A stretch of DNA of 64,000 nt from Mucilaginibacter robiniae (GCF_012849215.1 NZ_CP051682.1:4650001-4714000), one strand, 5' to 3'; numbered from the stretch's first letter, positions 16,556-25,614 are shown. Translations and numbers: made by a program. Notes: generated by a model from the sequence alone, not told the origin.

Positions 16556-17425
16556 ATGCAACCTTATCAAAAAGTACTATTGTTGTTGATAATGATTTTT
16601 ATATCAACATCCGCACAATCTCAACCAAGCTTTGACAAAGAAGGGCATCGTGGCTGCCGGGGATTACTTCCGGAAAACTCAATTCCGGCAATGAAAAAAG
16701 CCATTGATCTTGGAGCTACTTTAGAAATGGATATTTCTTTCAGTGAAGATAAAGTTCCAATTATCTCACATGATCAACATATTAATTCATCAATCGCCTT
16801 AAAACCGAACGGAGATACGATCAGCAAGGAGGAGGAAAAATTACTTGTGTTATACCAGATGAATTATGCAACTATTAGAAAGTATATTTGTGGTCAAAAA
16901 TACTACCCGCTTTTTCCTCAACAGCAACTGGTAAAAACATGTATTCCAACACTGGCAGAGCTTATTGACAGTGTAGAAACTTATGCAAAGCGGTATCACA
17001 AGCCCTTACCGCAATACAATATTGAAACGAAAACCACTCCCGCCGGCGATAATAAACTCCATCCAGCACCAGAAGAATTTGTTGAACGAATGATGAAGGT
17101 GGTGCTTTCAAAAAAAATTGTAAAAAGAGTTATCATTCAGTCGTTTGATCCGCGTACACTAGAAATTATTCATCAGAAGTACCCTGAAATTCCAACTTTA
17201 TATTTGGTTCAGGCAAAGGATTTAAAAGAAAATTTGTCAAAACTATCTTTTACGCCTAGTATTTACAGTCCTGCATTTAAGTTAGTTAATGAGCAGCTAG
17301 TTAGAGATTGCCATGCTTTGAAAATTAAGATCATTCCATGGACGGTTGACACAGAAGCTGATATTAAGAAACTAAAAGCATGGGGAGTGGACGGTATAAT
17401 TTCTGATTACCCGAATTTGCTATAA
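16556..17425 (+). CDS. Secreted glycerophosphodiester phosphodiesterase
   Basis: 289 residues with an N-terminal signal peptide (KVLLLLIMIFISTSAQS). The catalytic start reads GHRGCRGLLPENS, the H-R-G-x-x-x-x-x-P-E-N motif of GDPD enzymes, then LEMDISFSEDKVPIISHD supplies the E-x-D metal ligands and second catalytic His. QYNIETKTT and VIIQSFDPRTLE match the later conserved strands, and AWGVDGIISDYPNLL the C-terminus. The enzyme would split glycerophosphodiesters in the periplasm into glycerol 3-phosphate and an alcohol. The next gene downstream is a glycosidase after 162 bases. Confidence 0.9.
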   Translation: MQPYQKVLLLLIMIFISTSAQSQPSFDKEGHRGCRGLLPENSIPAMKKAIDLGATLEMDISFSEDKVPIISHDQHINSSIALKPNGDTISKEEEKLLVLYQMNYATIRKYICGQKYYPLFPQQQLVKTCIPTLAELIDSVETYAKRYHKPLPQYNIETKTTPAGDNKLHPAPEEFVERMMKVVLSKKIVKRVIIQSFDPRTLEIIHQKYPEIPTLYLVQAKDLKENLSKLSFTPSIYSPAFKLVNEQLVRDCHALKIKIIPWTVDTEADIKKLKAWGVDGIISDYPNLL

Positions 17426-17587
17426 TACAAGTTATCTCACTTTAAATTACAGCCACCATAGGGTTAAACTCAAATCCTATAATAGATGAGGTAAAATTCA
17501 TTCCGATAAATATTACAATTTATTATGCAGGTCTGAATAATAAGAAACTATATTGGTTGCGTAAAATACATTTAGAGCGGAATCTAT

Positions 17588-19225
17588 ATGCACAGACGTA
17601 ATTTTTTAAAGCTTTCGGCTACAACAGCTGCCACTATATTGTATAGCAGAATAACTTACGCTAGTAGCGCAAATTTGACTTTAATTAACCATCCGGATGA
17701 AGCATGGGCAAAGTTTGATGATCATTGGGTGAAGCTAACCAGCGCTGGCGGTAACGTGTTCTCTTACCAGGATATTCATGTAGAACTGAAAACCAGTGGA
17801 CATGCAAAGTCAGTTTATATACAATCCCCCTCAATAAGCTTGCAAGGCATCAGGCTGCAATGGAAGTACAACACCTCATCCTATGCTAAGGTGTTGGGCG
17901 ACCACTGGGAACGCTCTTATGGTGATTTGGCTTGGAACGCTCCTCAAACAGGCGTTAAATTACCCTGGTATATACTTCTGCATGATACACATCACACCGC
18001 CTGCTTTGGCGTAAAAACTTGCCTTAATACCATTTGCTACTGGACGATTGATGATAACGCTATTGAACTAATGATGGATACACACTCCGGGAGCGTTGGC
18101 GTAAAGCTGGGACAAAGAAAGCTACATGCTGCTGACATTGTGGTATCTGATAGTAAAATAGGAGAAACGCCTTTTGCAACAGCTACCCGTTTTTGCAGTA
18201 TAATGTGTGCTAAACCACGGCTGCCTAAACAACCTGTTTACGGCATTAATGACTGGTATGCGGTATATGGCAACAATTCGTTCAATAGTATAAAGAGCCA
18301 GACTGCCTTTATGGCCGAGCTAGTAACCGATGTGGCTAACCGGCCTTTTTCGCTTATTGATGATGGCTGGCAGGTGCCTGATGACTTTTCAAAACCCAAC
18401 GAGAAGTTTAAGGATATGCGTCTTATGGCTCAAGAAATTAAACACTTGGGCATGCGCCCCGGACTGTGGACACGGCCATTGGTGGCAAAGGACAATGATA
18501 AACCTAACTTGCTAGCGCCTAAAATAAAAGGCAGAAACGAAGGAATTAAAGACTTAATACTAGACCCAACTGTACCTGAAACCATTGAGCGGATAAAATA
18601 TAACCTAACTACTTATCGTTCGTGGGGGTATGAAATGGTAAAGCATGACTTTACATCGTATGATATATTTGGCCGCTGGGGTTCTCAAATGAAAGATGAG
18701 TTTACCGTGCCAGGCTGGAAGTTTAATGATGATACCAAAACCAATGCGGAAATTATCAATCATTTGTACCACTCCATTAGGGAAGCTGCCGGAGATATGT
18801 ATGTAATTGGTTGTAACACGATGAGCCACCTATCGGCTGGGCTATTTGAATTGAACAGAATAGGAGATGATACCAGTGGGAAAGAATGGGCTCGTACGCG
18901 CAAAATGGGGGTTAATACCTTAGGTTTTCGCTTACCGCAACATAACACCTTTTATGCGGCCGATGGAGATTGTGTAGGTTTAACGAAAGATGTACCTTGG
19001 GGTAAAAACAAGCAATGGCTGCAACTATTGGCAGAAAGCGGGGCTCCATTATTTATTTCAGCAGAGTTAGAAGCTATAGGGGCAGAGCAAAAGGCGGCTG
19101 TTAAAGAAGCTTTTGCCAGAGCCGCAAAAGTGCAACCTACTGGCGAGCCGCTGGATTGGATGGTAAACCCGTACCCTTCCAAGTGGAAGCTCAATGGGAG
19201 AGTAGTTGATTTTAACTGGGGTTAA
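17588..19225 (+). CDS. Tat-exported GH36-like (clan GH-D) glycoside hydrolase
   Basis: 545 residues. It starts MHRRNFLKLSATTAATILYS, a twin-arginine signal (RRNFLK). A beta-sandwich-like first third is followed by a TIM barrel with NDWYAVYG, SLIDDGWQVPDDF (about 258), MRPGLWTRPL and EMVKHDFTSYDIFGRWG (about 349), where the K-x-D position fits the clan GH-D nucleophile of alpha-galactosidases and raffinose-type enzymes. GNTM-like IGCNTMSHLSAG and DDTSG follow, the second a candidate acid. Substrate cannot be deduced; alpha-galactoside or a similar sugar is plausible. No SusC/SusD pair is nearby. Confidence 0.78.
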   Translation: MHRRNFLKLSATTAATILYSRITYASSANLTLINHPDEAWAKFDDHWVKLTSAGGNVFSYQDIHVELKTSGHAKSVYIQSPSISLQGIRLQWKYNTSSYAKVLGDHWERSYGDLAWNAPQTGVKLPWYILLHDTHHTACFGVKTCLNTICYWTIDDNAIELMMDTHSGSVGVKLGQRKLHAADIVVSDSKIGETPFATATRFCSIMCAKPRLPKQPVYGINDWYAVYGNNSFNSIKSQTAFMAELVTDVANRPFSLIDDGWQVPDDFSKPNEKFKDMRLMAQEIKHLGMRPGLWTRPLVAKDNDKPNLLAPKIKGRNEGIKDLILDPTVPETIERIKYNLTTYRSWGYEMVKHDFTSYDIFGRWGSQMKDEFTVPGWKFNDDTKTNAEIINHLYHSIREAAGDMYVIGCNTMSHLSAGLFELNRIGDDTSGKEWARTRKMGVNTLGFRLPQHNTFYAADGDCVGLTKDVPWGKNKQWLQLLAESGAPLFISAELEAIGAEQKAAVKEAFARAAKVQPTGEPLDWMVNPYPSKWKLNGRVVDFNWG

Positions 19226-19304
19226 GCTATATAATGAAAAGGAGTTAGTGTATAAATTGCATGAGTTATTGGGGTTACAGAGCAACTGTTAAGTCTGCTA
19301 GCCG

Positions 19305-20663
19305 TTAATAATCATCGTAAACAGAATCTGCCTTGAGTAGGTTTTTGTAGAACTGTAAACTGAAGATAGAAGTTCCACTATCATCCCTGATGAATTTTGA
19401 TAGGCCATCATTAGTAGGAAGCTGCTCAGTTGTTCCATCCGCCTTCATCAACATCAAGCCGGGACTGTAATTGCCTTGGGCATGAAAGCTCGGGTGGAAA
19501 TAAGTAAGTTTTCCCGACCGGTATAGAGTGCCTTCTATTTTATTCTGGGTAACAAAGCTACCCGCCGCTTTAAAAGTGTGCGGATTAGCCTCCTTTACCA
19601 CGCATAGTCCCGTTGTGTGTCCTATATATTGAGGCATACGTCCGCCAGATCGGTTCCACTTACCGAACGTAAAATATAGGTGCCGATTGTCTGTAAAAAT
19701 GCCGCGATCGATCTTGGAAAATGGTGTACTATTATCGCGGCTACCCATGAAAACCAACTCATGTCTATCCGTATCATAGCAGTAAATTTCGGTGCCTTGG
19801 TAAAAAATGCCATACCAGCCAAAACCTTTATCTAGGCTGAGTAATTTCAGCTGCGTTTTTGCCTCATCCTGATCCACTAGTACTTCATGCTCCTCATTAA
19901 AATAATGCACACCATCAAACGCGTACTGCGTATCCCACGCGTCGTCTTCTACCTTCAAGAAGGTAAATGCTGAAGGTTGTGCTCCCTTTATGCATATACC
20001 ACGGAAATAGACATGATTCCGGTCTCGAATGTATTCATCAGGTGGATTTCCATGTTCTGTATCATAAATAATGGCTTGTAGAGAATTAGCATCTGCTCCA
20101 ATGACTACGTTTTGTTTGTAGTACAAATGTTTTCCATCTGCAGCATAATAATTCCTGATGTAGTGGAACGAAGCCGAATCTGCCGTTTTCAAATGTGTGT
20201 TCCCGTAGAAAATGCCATGCTTAGTCTTACAAAAATTATTACCCATGTAAATTACTTCTTCGGGTTTCAAACCAGGTACAATTGCCGTTTTAAAAAATAC
20301 ATGCCTGGCATCTTTGCCCATTGTTCCGCGATCATTTACCGTATTAAAAGCCTTGAAGGTACCTGCATCTGCACTATCCACATCATAGTAACCTGAGCCC
20401 ACTTTAAGATAATAGATTTTTCCATTTCCGCGGCTGTAACGGCTGTAAGGAAGGTCTTGTGCCTCGCCAATGTTAGAAAGGCCTTGTTGTTCATTGTCCA
20501 AATAGATTTTCCAGATAATGACGACTATAACCGCAATGAAGATAACAATCAGTGCATAAAAGGCAATTTTGGCGCTTTCACGAAAATTCATTTTACTTCT
20601 GACCAGTTGTTTACTATTAGCATCCTGCGGAACTTTTTTACTCATGAATCCCATAGGTGACAT
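19305..20663 (-). CDS. DKNYY-repeat membrane-anchored protein
   Basis: 452 residues: a hydrophilic start, one membrane segment (about 33-52, IAFYALIVIFIAVIVVIIW), then a large extracytoplasmic region made of repeated blocks like DGKHLYYKQNVVIGADANSL, DRNHVYFRGICIKGAQPSAF and DNRHLYFTFGKWNR. These are DKNYY repeats (D-x-x-x-V/L-Y-F/Y ... G-A-x-x-x-S/T-F). Their function is unknown; they look like beta-propeller or beta-solenoid blades. Several ATGs (20663, 20645, 20591) are possible starts. It follows the next gene with only four bases between stop and ATG, so the two form an operon. Confidence 0.82.
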   Translation of the reverse strand: MSPMGFMSKKVPQDANSKQLVRSKMNFRESAKIAFYALIVIFIAVIVVIIWKIYLDNEQQGLSNIGEAQDLPYSRYSRGNGKIYYLKVGSGYYDVDSADAGTFKAFNTVNDRGTMGKDARHVFFKTAIVPGLKPEEVIYMGNNFCKTKHGIFYGNTHLKTADSASFHYIRNYYAADGKHLYYKQNVVIGADANSLQAIIYDTEHGNPPDEYIRDRNHVYFRGICIKGAQPSAFTFLKVEDDAWDTQYAFDGVHYFNEEHEVLVDQDEAKTQLKLLSLDKGFGWYGIFYQGTEIYCYDTDRHELVFMGSRDNSTPFSKIDRGIFTDNRHLYFTFGKWNRSGGRMPQYIGHTTGLCVVKEANPHTFKAAGSFVTQNKIEGTLYRSGKLTYFHPSFHAQGNYSPGLMLMKADGTTEQLPTNDGLSKFIRDDSGTSIFSLQFYKNLLKADSVYDDY

Positions 20664-20667
20664 TTAG

Positions 20668-21318
20668 TTAAAACATAAATATGGCAACGTGCAAAATAAT
20701 GATACTTATAGCATAAACTTGCAACGCTTTATATCGCTCGTACCACCAGGTTGCACCCAAGCAGCAACCTAGAAAACTCATAAGCGAAACAAACATGGCT
20801 AATACCCCATAGTTACTGCGGAATACAAATAAGTAAAGGTCCAGGTAATACCCGCTACGCGACGAGTGGTTTGGTATTAGGAGCAAGTAAAAGAAAGGTA
20901 TTGTGCGGTTTCTGTTCTGTAAGGCGTTCCAATCCTGCTTTCGGATAAATAAGCTAACCTGCCGTTGCTGCCGGGGTTTTAACTGTGGTTGCAAGTAGTA
21001 GATCGGTTCAATTGCAGTATGTGGTGGCGGCTCATGAATATCATAAAGCAAGTTTCGGATAAAAAGATCATGAAGCCCTTCATCATATCGTACAAAGCTA
21101 GTACGGTATTCTTCCAGGCTGAAAATTCTGCGACGCGTGCTATGCGTACCCTTTCTTTCAAATGAGTGAATAGTTCCGCTAATTGGTACTAAAGAGCGGT
21201 CAATCTCATAGGTGTACCACCCAAAATAGCCTGCTAGTAATAGAGGTACAAGGAATGTGCCTAGCAAACATAGTCTGTTCTTAATAACCACTAGTTGCCT
21301 TTCTAAATTCCTGCTCAT
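20668..21318 (-). CDS. Hypothetical membrane protein
   Basis: 216 residues with a membrane segment near 16-35 (LLGTFLVPLLLAGYFGWYTYEI), an extracytoplasmic Arg-rich middle (about 40-150), and two more segments at about 170-215 ending VYAISIIILHVAIFMF. No family was recognised. It is the first gene of a two-gene operon with the DKNYY protein, so the two products may act together at the membrane. Confidence 0.75.
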   Translation of the reverse strand: MSRNLERQLVVIKNRLCLLGTFLVPLLLAGYFGWYTYEIDRSLVPISGTIHSFERKGTHSTRRRIFSLEEYRTSFVRYDEGLHDLFIRNLLYDIHEPPPHTAIEPIYYLQPQLKPRQQRQVSLFIRKQDWNALQNRNRTIPFFYLLLIPNHSSRSGYYLDLYLFVFRSNYGVLAMFVSLMSFLGCCLGATWWYERYKALQVYAISIIILHVAIFMF

Positions 21319-21533
21319 GCCTAATTTTGTATAGCCTTATCCAACAAAAGTTTTTTTAATAATTTATTCTAGTCCATTATTGTACTGCAGCCTTTTATTA
21401 CAGAATAGATGCTATACTTTGAGTATTAATGGCGCAATAATCAGCCACAAGATACTAATTCTAGAAAGCTTCATGATCGTTGCGGGAGACAAACCATCTT
21501 ATATATGAATGCTTTGAGATGCATAAGAAACAG

Positions 21534-21565
21534 AAAAGCCCTTAAATTAATAATTTAAGGGCTTT
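21534..21565 (-). terminator. Terminator downstream of tRNA-Ser
   Basis: On the minus strand, AAAGCCCTTAAATTA and TAATTTAAGGGCTTTT form a long stem ending in a T run, about 20 bases after the CCA end of the tRNA. Confidence 0.8.
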
Positions 21566-21585
21566 CGGAAGTTTAACTTCTTATC

Positions 21586-21673
21586 TGGCGGAGAGTTAGG
21601 GATTCGAACCCCAGGACCTGTTACAGTCAACAGTTTTCAAGACTGCCGCAATCGACCACTCTGCCAACTCTCC
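21586..21673 (-). tRNA. tRNA-Ser (anticodon UGA)
   Basis: On the minus strand the acceptor GGAGAGT (from 21673) pairs with ACTCTCC, followed by discriminator G and an encoded CCA (21588-21586). The anticodon loop CTTGAAA gives UGA (plus-strand TCA at 21637-21639), a long variable arm (GTTGACTGTAACAGG) is typical of class II serine tRNAs, and the T arm has GGTTCGAATCC. Total 88 bases. Confidence 0.97.
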
Positions 21674-21778
21674 GGGGACAAAAGTACAAATCCGGACTGA
21701 ATTGGCAAATTTGATTTTCATTTTTTTTGATAAAGTGCCTCTTTGTTGAAAAAGTGATTGATTATCAAGGAGAAAAAT

Positions 21779-22756
21779 TTATTGAATGACCCTGTTTTTG
21801 TGGTTACGGAAGGTATTTACACGTGGTTTTACAATCTTGATGCTGCGTTTAGATAGGTCAACGCTGGCATTTAATTCGAATCCGATGAGAATTATTAATG
21901 AATTTAGGTATAACCACAGCATCATAACGATGAGTGTACCTATAGATCCGTATATTTTATTGTAAGAGGAAAAATGATTGATATAGTAAGAAAAACCCAG
22001 TGAGGTAAGTACAGCCAGGGTAGTAGCCAGTATAGAACCCGGACTTAAAAACTTCCAACGGCGTTTATGAGCAGGGCCGTAGCGGTATAGAATAGATACT
22101 ACCACGAAAAAGATAACCACAACAATAATCCAGCGGATCAAAGCAATGAGGTAAAACCAAATGCGCCACGTAGAAAAAACATGCGACTTCAAAAAGTGAA
22201 CAACGGCTTGCCCGGCAATAAGTATGGCTATAGCGCTGAACAGTGAACAACTAATTACAATAGTTAACACCAATGATATTAAACGCCGTTTCATCCAGCT
22301 ACGGTTTTCTAGCGTTAGCGATGATTTATTGAAGGCTTGCATCAGGTTGTAAACACCATTGGCTGCAAAATACAAGGCGGAAGCAAAACCGAAGGAGAGG
22401 AGCTTGCCATTTTGATTTTTGACAATATCCATGATGGTACCTTTCATTGCTGAAAAGGCGTTGGCTGGCAATATAACTGAAAGCAAATCAAGTAATTTGC
22501 CTTGAAAATTATGTATGGGTATAAAGGGGATAAGTGTAAACAAGAATATAGTAGCCGGAAACATGGCCAGCATAAAGTTGTAGGCCAATGCCGAAGCCCG
22601 GTTAATGAGTGAGCTCTTTTGTAACTCGCCAATAAAGAAAACTGCTATAGTATATAGTGGCAATGGCCGGAAGCCTGGCAGGAATACAGTTTTAGTCCAT
22701 TCAATAAACGCCCGATAAACACTTATCCTTAACAACAATCGGTGCAGCCTCTTCAT
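21779..22756 (-). CDS. YihY/BrkB-family membrane protein
   Basis: 325 residues with six predicted membrane segments. The family mark is SLINRASALAYNFMLAMFPATIFLFTLIPFIP near 50-80 and the later FLSPGSILATTLAVLTSLGFSYYINHFSSYNKIYGSIGTLIVMMLWLY, where the N-x-x-Y-G-S-x-G-T-x-x-x-L-M-L-W-L pattern is the YihY hallmark. Function is not settled; it was once called RNase BN in error. It is the last gene of the minus-strand operon starting at 25351, nine bases after the thioesterase. The stop lies 105 bases before the tRNA gene. Confidence 0.93.
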   Translation of the reverse strand: MKRLHRLLLRISVYRAFIEWTKTVFLPGFRPLPLYTIAVFFIGELQKSSLINRASALAYNFMLAMFPATIFLFTLIPFIPIHNFQGKLLDLLSVILPANAFSAMKGTIMDIVKNQNGKLLSFGFASALYFAANGVYNLMQAFNKSSLTLENRSWMKRRLISLVLTIVISCSLFSAIAILIAGQAVVHFLKSHVFSTWRIWFYLIALIRWIIVVVIFFVVVSILYRYGPAHKRRWKFLSPGSILATTLAVLTSLGFSYYINHFSSYNKIYGSIGTLIVMMLWLYLNSLIILIGFELNASVDLSKRSIKIVKPRVNTFRNHKNRVIQ

Positions 22757-22765
22757 TAACCAAAG

Positions 22766-23173
22766 TTAATCAAAATAAGGCTTGATACGGTCTATAAATT
22801 CCTGCGGGGGCAGGCAGGGGCGTTTAGTTTCTTTATTTAAAAAAGCCAGCAGGGTTTCAGCTACATGAATTAGTTCATCTTGAGAATTATATAACTCGTA
22901 TTTAAAATGAATTTTAATACCCGACATTTTCTCCTGTATCACCTTTACTGTAATTTCATCATCATACAAAGCTGGTTTCAGGAAACGTCCTTTCATTTCC
23001 AGTACGGGCATAATTACGCCGTTTTCTTCCATCCACTTGTAATCTAACCCTATGCTGCGTAGCATTTCAATACGGCCTACTTCATAAAACTGTGCATAAT
23101 TGCCATGATATACCACGCCCATTTGGTCGGTTTCGCTATAACGTATCCGAAGTTTAGTACTATGAACGAGCAT
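22766..23173 (-). CDS. Acyl-CoA thioesterase (hotdog fold, YbgC-like)
   Basis: 135 residues of a single hotdog domain. RYSETDQMGVVYHGNYAQFYEVGRIEML holds the catalytic Asp and the family's D-x-x-G-x-x-x-x-x-x-Y pattern, and the remainder is regular 4HBT beta sheet. It would hydrolyse acyl-CoA thioesters in the cytoplasm; chain length is unknown. Its ATG overlaps the mltG stop by one base (TAATG), so the two are translationally coupled. Confidence 0.93.
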   Translation of the reverse strand: MLVHSTKLRIRYSETDQMGVVYHGNYAQFYEVGRIEMLRSIGLDYKWMEENGVIMPVLEMKGRFLKPALYDDEITVKVIQEKMSGIKIHFKYELYNSQDELIHVAETLLAFLNKETKRPCLPPQEFIDRIKPYFD

Positions 23174-24234
23174 TATTTCTTAATCCCCCTTTCATTAAGC
23201 GCTTGCTGGAAGCGGTGGGCATTAGCCAAATGGTCGGCTACGTTATTAGCAAAGTTATGATAGCCTGAAAAGTCTTCTTTGGCACACATATAAATGTAGT
23301 CGCTCTTCTTATAATCCAGCACCGAATTTACAGCGTTAATAGATGGCATCATAATAGGTCCTGGAGGCAGACCTGTATGTTGGTAAGTGTTATAAGGTGA
23401 ATTGTTTGTCAAATACTTGTTCAGCACCCGGTGAATGGTAAAATCACCGGTTGCATAAATTACAGTTGGGTCAGCTTCCAGCTTGATGCCCCGGTGCAAG
23501 CGGTTTAAATACAAGCCTGCTATGGTAGGCATTTCATCATCATGTAAAGCTTCAGCATCAACAATAGAAGCTAAAATTGAAACCTGAATAGGTGTTAAGT
23601 TTAAAGCTGCTGCTTTTTGCTTGCGCTCGGCATTCCAGAATTTTTCATATTCCTGATGCATTCGTTTAAAGAAATTGATCCCGGTTGTGTTCCAGTAAAA
23701 TTGGTAAGTGTTAGGCAAAATCATGGTGTACACGTTTTCGGGCGTAAAACCATAATGGGCTACAAACTTGGCTGAATCCAGTAACCCGATCAATACTACC
23801 GAATCGGGCTCTAGCTGTTTGGAAACATAGCTGGCAAATTGTGTTTTTAAACGTAGTTTACTGGAAGAATGGAACGCTAGTTGTACAGGCTCCTGCTCGC
23901 CCAGTTGCAACATCCTGATTAAGGTATGATTGCTCATGCCGCTTTTTAAACGATACTTTCCAGGTTTTACACGGTCGGTGTACTTCATGTTATGCGCAGC
24001 CCACAAAAAAGAGGTAGAATCTTTCACAATGCCTTCTTCACGTACAGTTTGGTAAACTTCCGGAAAGCTGGCACCGGTGTGGATGTACAAAAACTCTTGC
24101 TTGCCAGTTACATTCGGCCCAAAATAGCGCAGGTAGTAAAAGATACCAGTAAGCGCCAGCGACACAATAATAAGCACCACCAAAGCAATAATAAACTTTT
24201 TAAACGTGCTGCCTGATGAAGTTTGATTAGCCAT
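23173..24234 (-). CDS. mltG: Endolytic murein transglycosylase
   Basis: 353 residues, a single N-terminal membrane segment (about 13-34), a LysM-like part (VKPGKYRLKSGMSNHTLIRML) and the YceG catalytic domain: LPNTYQFYWNTTG, VSILASIVDAEALHDDEMPTIAGLYLNRL, LEADPTVIYA, NSPYNTYQHTGLPPGPIMMPS. MltG cuts new glycan strands and sets their length. In the well-known E-x-E-T stretch this protein has D226-A-E228-A, so only the second acid is a Glu. It is in the PASTA/rhodanese/mltG/thioesterase/yihY operon. Confidence 0.93.
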   Translation of the reverse strand: MANQTSSGSTFKKFIIALVVLIIVSLALTGIFYYLRYFGPNVTGKQEFLYIHTGASFPEVYQTVREEGIVKDSTSFLWAAHNMKYTDRVKPGKYRLKSGMSNHTLIRMLQLGEQEPVQLAFHSSSKLRLKTQFASYVSKQLEPDSVVLIGLLDSAKFVAHYGFTPENVYTMILPNTYQFYWNTTGINFFKRMHQEYEKFWNAERKQKAAALNLTPIQVSILASIVDAEALHDDEMPTIAGLYLNRLHRGIKLEADPTVIYATGDFTIHRVLNKYLTNNSPYNTYQHTGLPPGPIMMPSINAVNSVLDYKKSDYIYMCAKEDFSGYHNFANNVADHLANAHRFQQALNERGIKK

Positions 24235-24252
24235 AGCTATGTATAAAATATT

Positions 24253-24579
24253 TTATTGTTGTAGTTTTCTTAAAGCCAGCAATCCGCCGGTCAGGTTTCT
24301 TGCTTGTGTATAACCATTTTCAAGCAAAATAGATTGTGCTGTTTTACTTCTTAACCCGGCCTGACAAACCAATACTATTTCATCTCCCTGGTGTTGGCTG
24401 ATGTTACTCAGGCTTTCAGCTAGTTTAGACAAAGGAATATTAATGCCACCTATATTATAGGTATGGTATTCAACCGGCTCCCGCACATCCAGTAAAAACA
24501 GATTTTCAGCATTTTGCAAACGCTGCTTTAGCTCAGTAGCGCTAATTTCAGGGTTGTGGTGGCTCGGGCTGTTGTTCAT
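24253..24579 (-). CDS. Rhodanese-like sulfurtransferase domain protein
   Basis: 108 residues forming one rhodanese domain: FLLDVREPVEYHTYNIGGINIPLS, then the active-site loop VCQAGLRSKTAQ with a single catalytic Cys, and the C-terminal NLTGGLLALRKL. No signal peptide, so it is cytoplasmic. It would carry persulfide sulfur; the physiological acceptor is unknown. Its start overlaps the PASTA gene by 32 bases in another frame, showing coupling in the operon. Confidence 0.93.
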   Translation of the reverse strand: MNNSPSHHNPEISATELKQRLQNAENLFLLDVREPVEYHTYNIGGINIPLSKLAESLSNISQHQGDEIVLVCQAGLRSKTAQSILLENGYTQARNLTGGLLALRKLQQ

Positions 24580-25351
24580 CTTGCTTTTTAGCTTGTGAAA
24601 CAGTTAAATTAACACGGGTGCCAATACTGGTTTTACTGGTTGAATCCGTTCGCATCGGTGATTGCGATACCACTACCAGGCTCGATGAATCAGTAATCGC
24701 TCCCTGATAAGTAATCGTTCCCAAAGTTAAGCCTGAACCTTTTATGGCGAAGCGTGCAGCATCCAAATCCTGGTTCATTAAATCGGGTATATCTACCTCA
24801 TTAGCACCTGCACCATCACCTAATACCAAATCAACCTTTGAACCTTTAGGTAAACGGAATCCGGTTTTAATTGGCTGTCCATTAAAGCTGATTTCCAGAA
24901 TGCGATCGCGAGCAATATCGGGCTTGTACGTAGTGTCACCAACTCTTAAACCATTGTTTGATAATATAGCAGCGGCTTCGCGGTAAGTACTTTGTTCAAT
25001 ATCCGGTAAAGAGATAGTTGGAGCCTGGGTAGTTACCATAGTGAGGTAAATAGTACGTCCTTCTTTCACGTTAGTACCTGGGTCAGGGTCTTGCTGAATG
25101 ATGGTACCAGGCGTTTTATCCTGCACATACACTGAGTCAATCTGATAACGGAAGCCTTGCTGGTCTAGCAAGGCCGTAGCGCGTTCAACAGGTAGGCCGC
25201 TTAATTGCGGTACCGGTATGCCCGAACCATGCCGTGTGTACTGGCCTAAACTTAAATAAGCAATGAGCACAATAGCCAATACCGTACCTATGGCCGCCAG
25301 AAAGTTGTTTCGAAAGTCTTTAGTTTTTAAATAAGTCCAGAATTTATTCAT
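24548..25351 (-). CDS. PASTA-domain membrane protein
   Basis: 267 residues: a short cytoplasmic start, one membrane segment (about 15-36, NNFLAAIGTVLAIVLIAYLSLG) and three PASTA repeats (about 45-110, 113-180, 188-255; for example VPQLSGLPVERATALLDQQG, LPDIEQSTYREAAAILSNNG, IPDLMNQDLDAARFAIKGSG). PASTA domains bind peptidoglycan fragments. No kinase domain is attached, unlike the Gram-positive PknB proteins, and the domain faces the periplasm. A Pro/Gln-rich tail closes it. It is the first gene of the five-gene envelope operon, divergent from alaS. Confidence 0.92.
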   Translation of the reverse strand: MNKFWTYLKTKDFRNNFLAAIGTVLAIVLIAYLSLGQYTRHGSGIPVPQLSGLPVERATALLDQQGFRYQIDSVYVQDKTPGTIIQQDPDPGTNVKEGRTIYLTMVTTQAPTISLPDIEQSTYREAAAILSNNGLRVGDTTYKPDIARDRILEISFNGQPIKTGFRLPKGSKVDLVLGDGAGANEVDIPDLMNQDLDAARFAIKGSGLTLGTITYQGAITDSSSLVVVSQSPMRTDSTSKTSIGTRVNLTVSQAKKQDEQQPEPPQP

Positions 25352-25389
25352 CTGCGGCTGTCAAAAAATTCACCAAACATACTGAAAAA

Positions 25390-25581
25390 GAACCAAGCGC
25401 AAAGAACCAAGAAACAAGACTTTTTCATTTTAATACGGATATAATTACTATTTCTTTGTGAGCAAGTAGTTTAATAATATAAGAAGCTTAATACTTGCTA
25501 TTACGCAAAGCTTGGTCATTATTTTGTGCCTTTTAACTTCAATAGTCTAAGTCCTGGTTCTTGATTCTTGGCTCTTGGTTC
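25390..25581. repeat. Imperfect inverted repeat, 32-base arms 128 bases apart
   Basis: The arm at 25390-25421 (starts GAACCAAGCGCAAAG) and the arm at 25550-25581 (starts AGTCCTGGTTCTTG, ends CTTGGTTC) are reverse complements at 27 of 32 positions. Each arm itself is a run of GAACCAAG-type units (three in the left arm). The element lies in the divergent alaS/PASTA promoter region. It could be a small repeat element (MITE or REP type) or a regulatory structure; no transposase is present. Confidence 0.7.
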
Positions 25582-25590
25582 TAAAACCTC

Positions 25591-25598
25591 TATCTTTG
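25591..25598 (+). promoter_or_regulatory. Bacteroidota promoter for alaS (TTG-N20-TATCTTTG)
   Basis: TATCTTTG matches TAnnTTTG exactly, ending 16 bases before the first alaS ATG. A TTG at 25568-25570, inside the right arm of the inverted repeat, lies 20 bases upstream, so the repeat seems to supply the -33 element. Confidence 0.65.
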
Positions 25599-25614
25599 CA
25601 AACTTATTTTTGCA

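Noticed and set aside
21601..21664. A coding reading of the tRNA region
   Set aside because: All tRNA stems and the encoded CCA are present, so tRNA-Ser is the right call.
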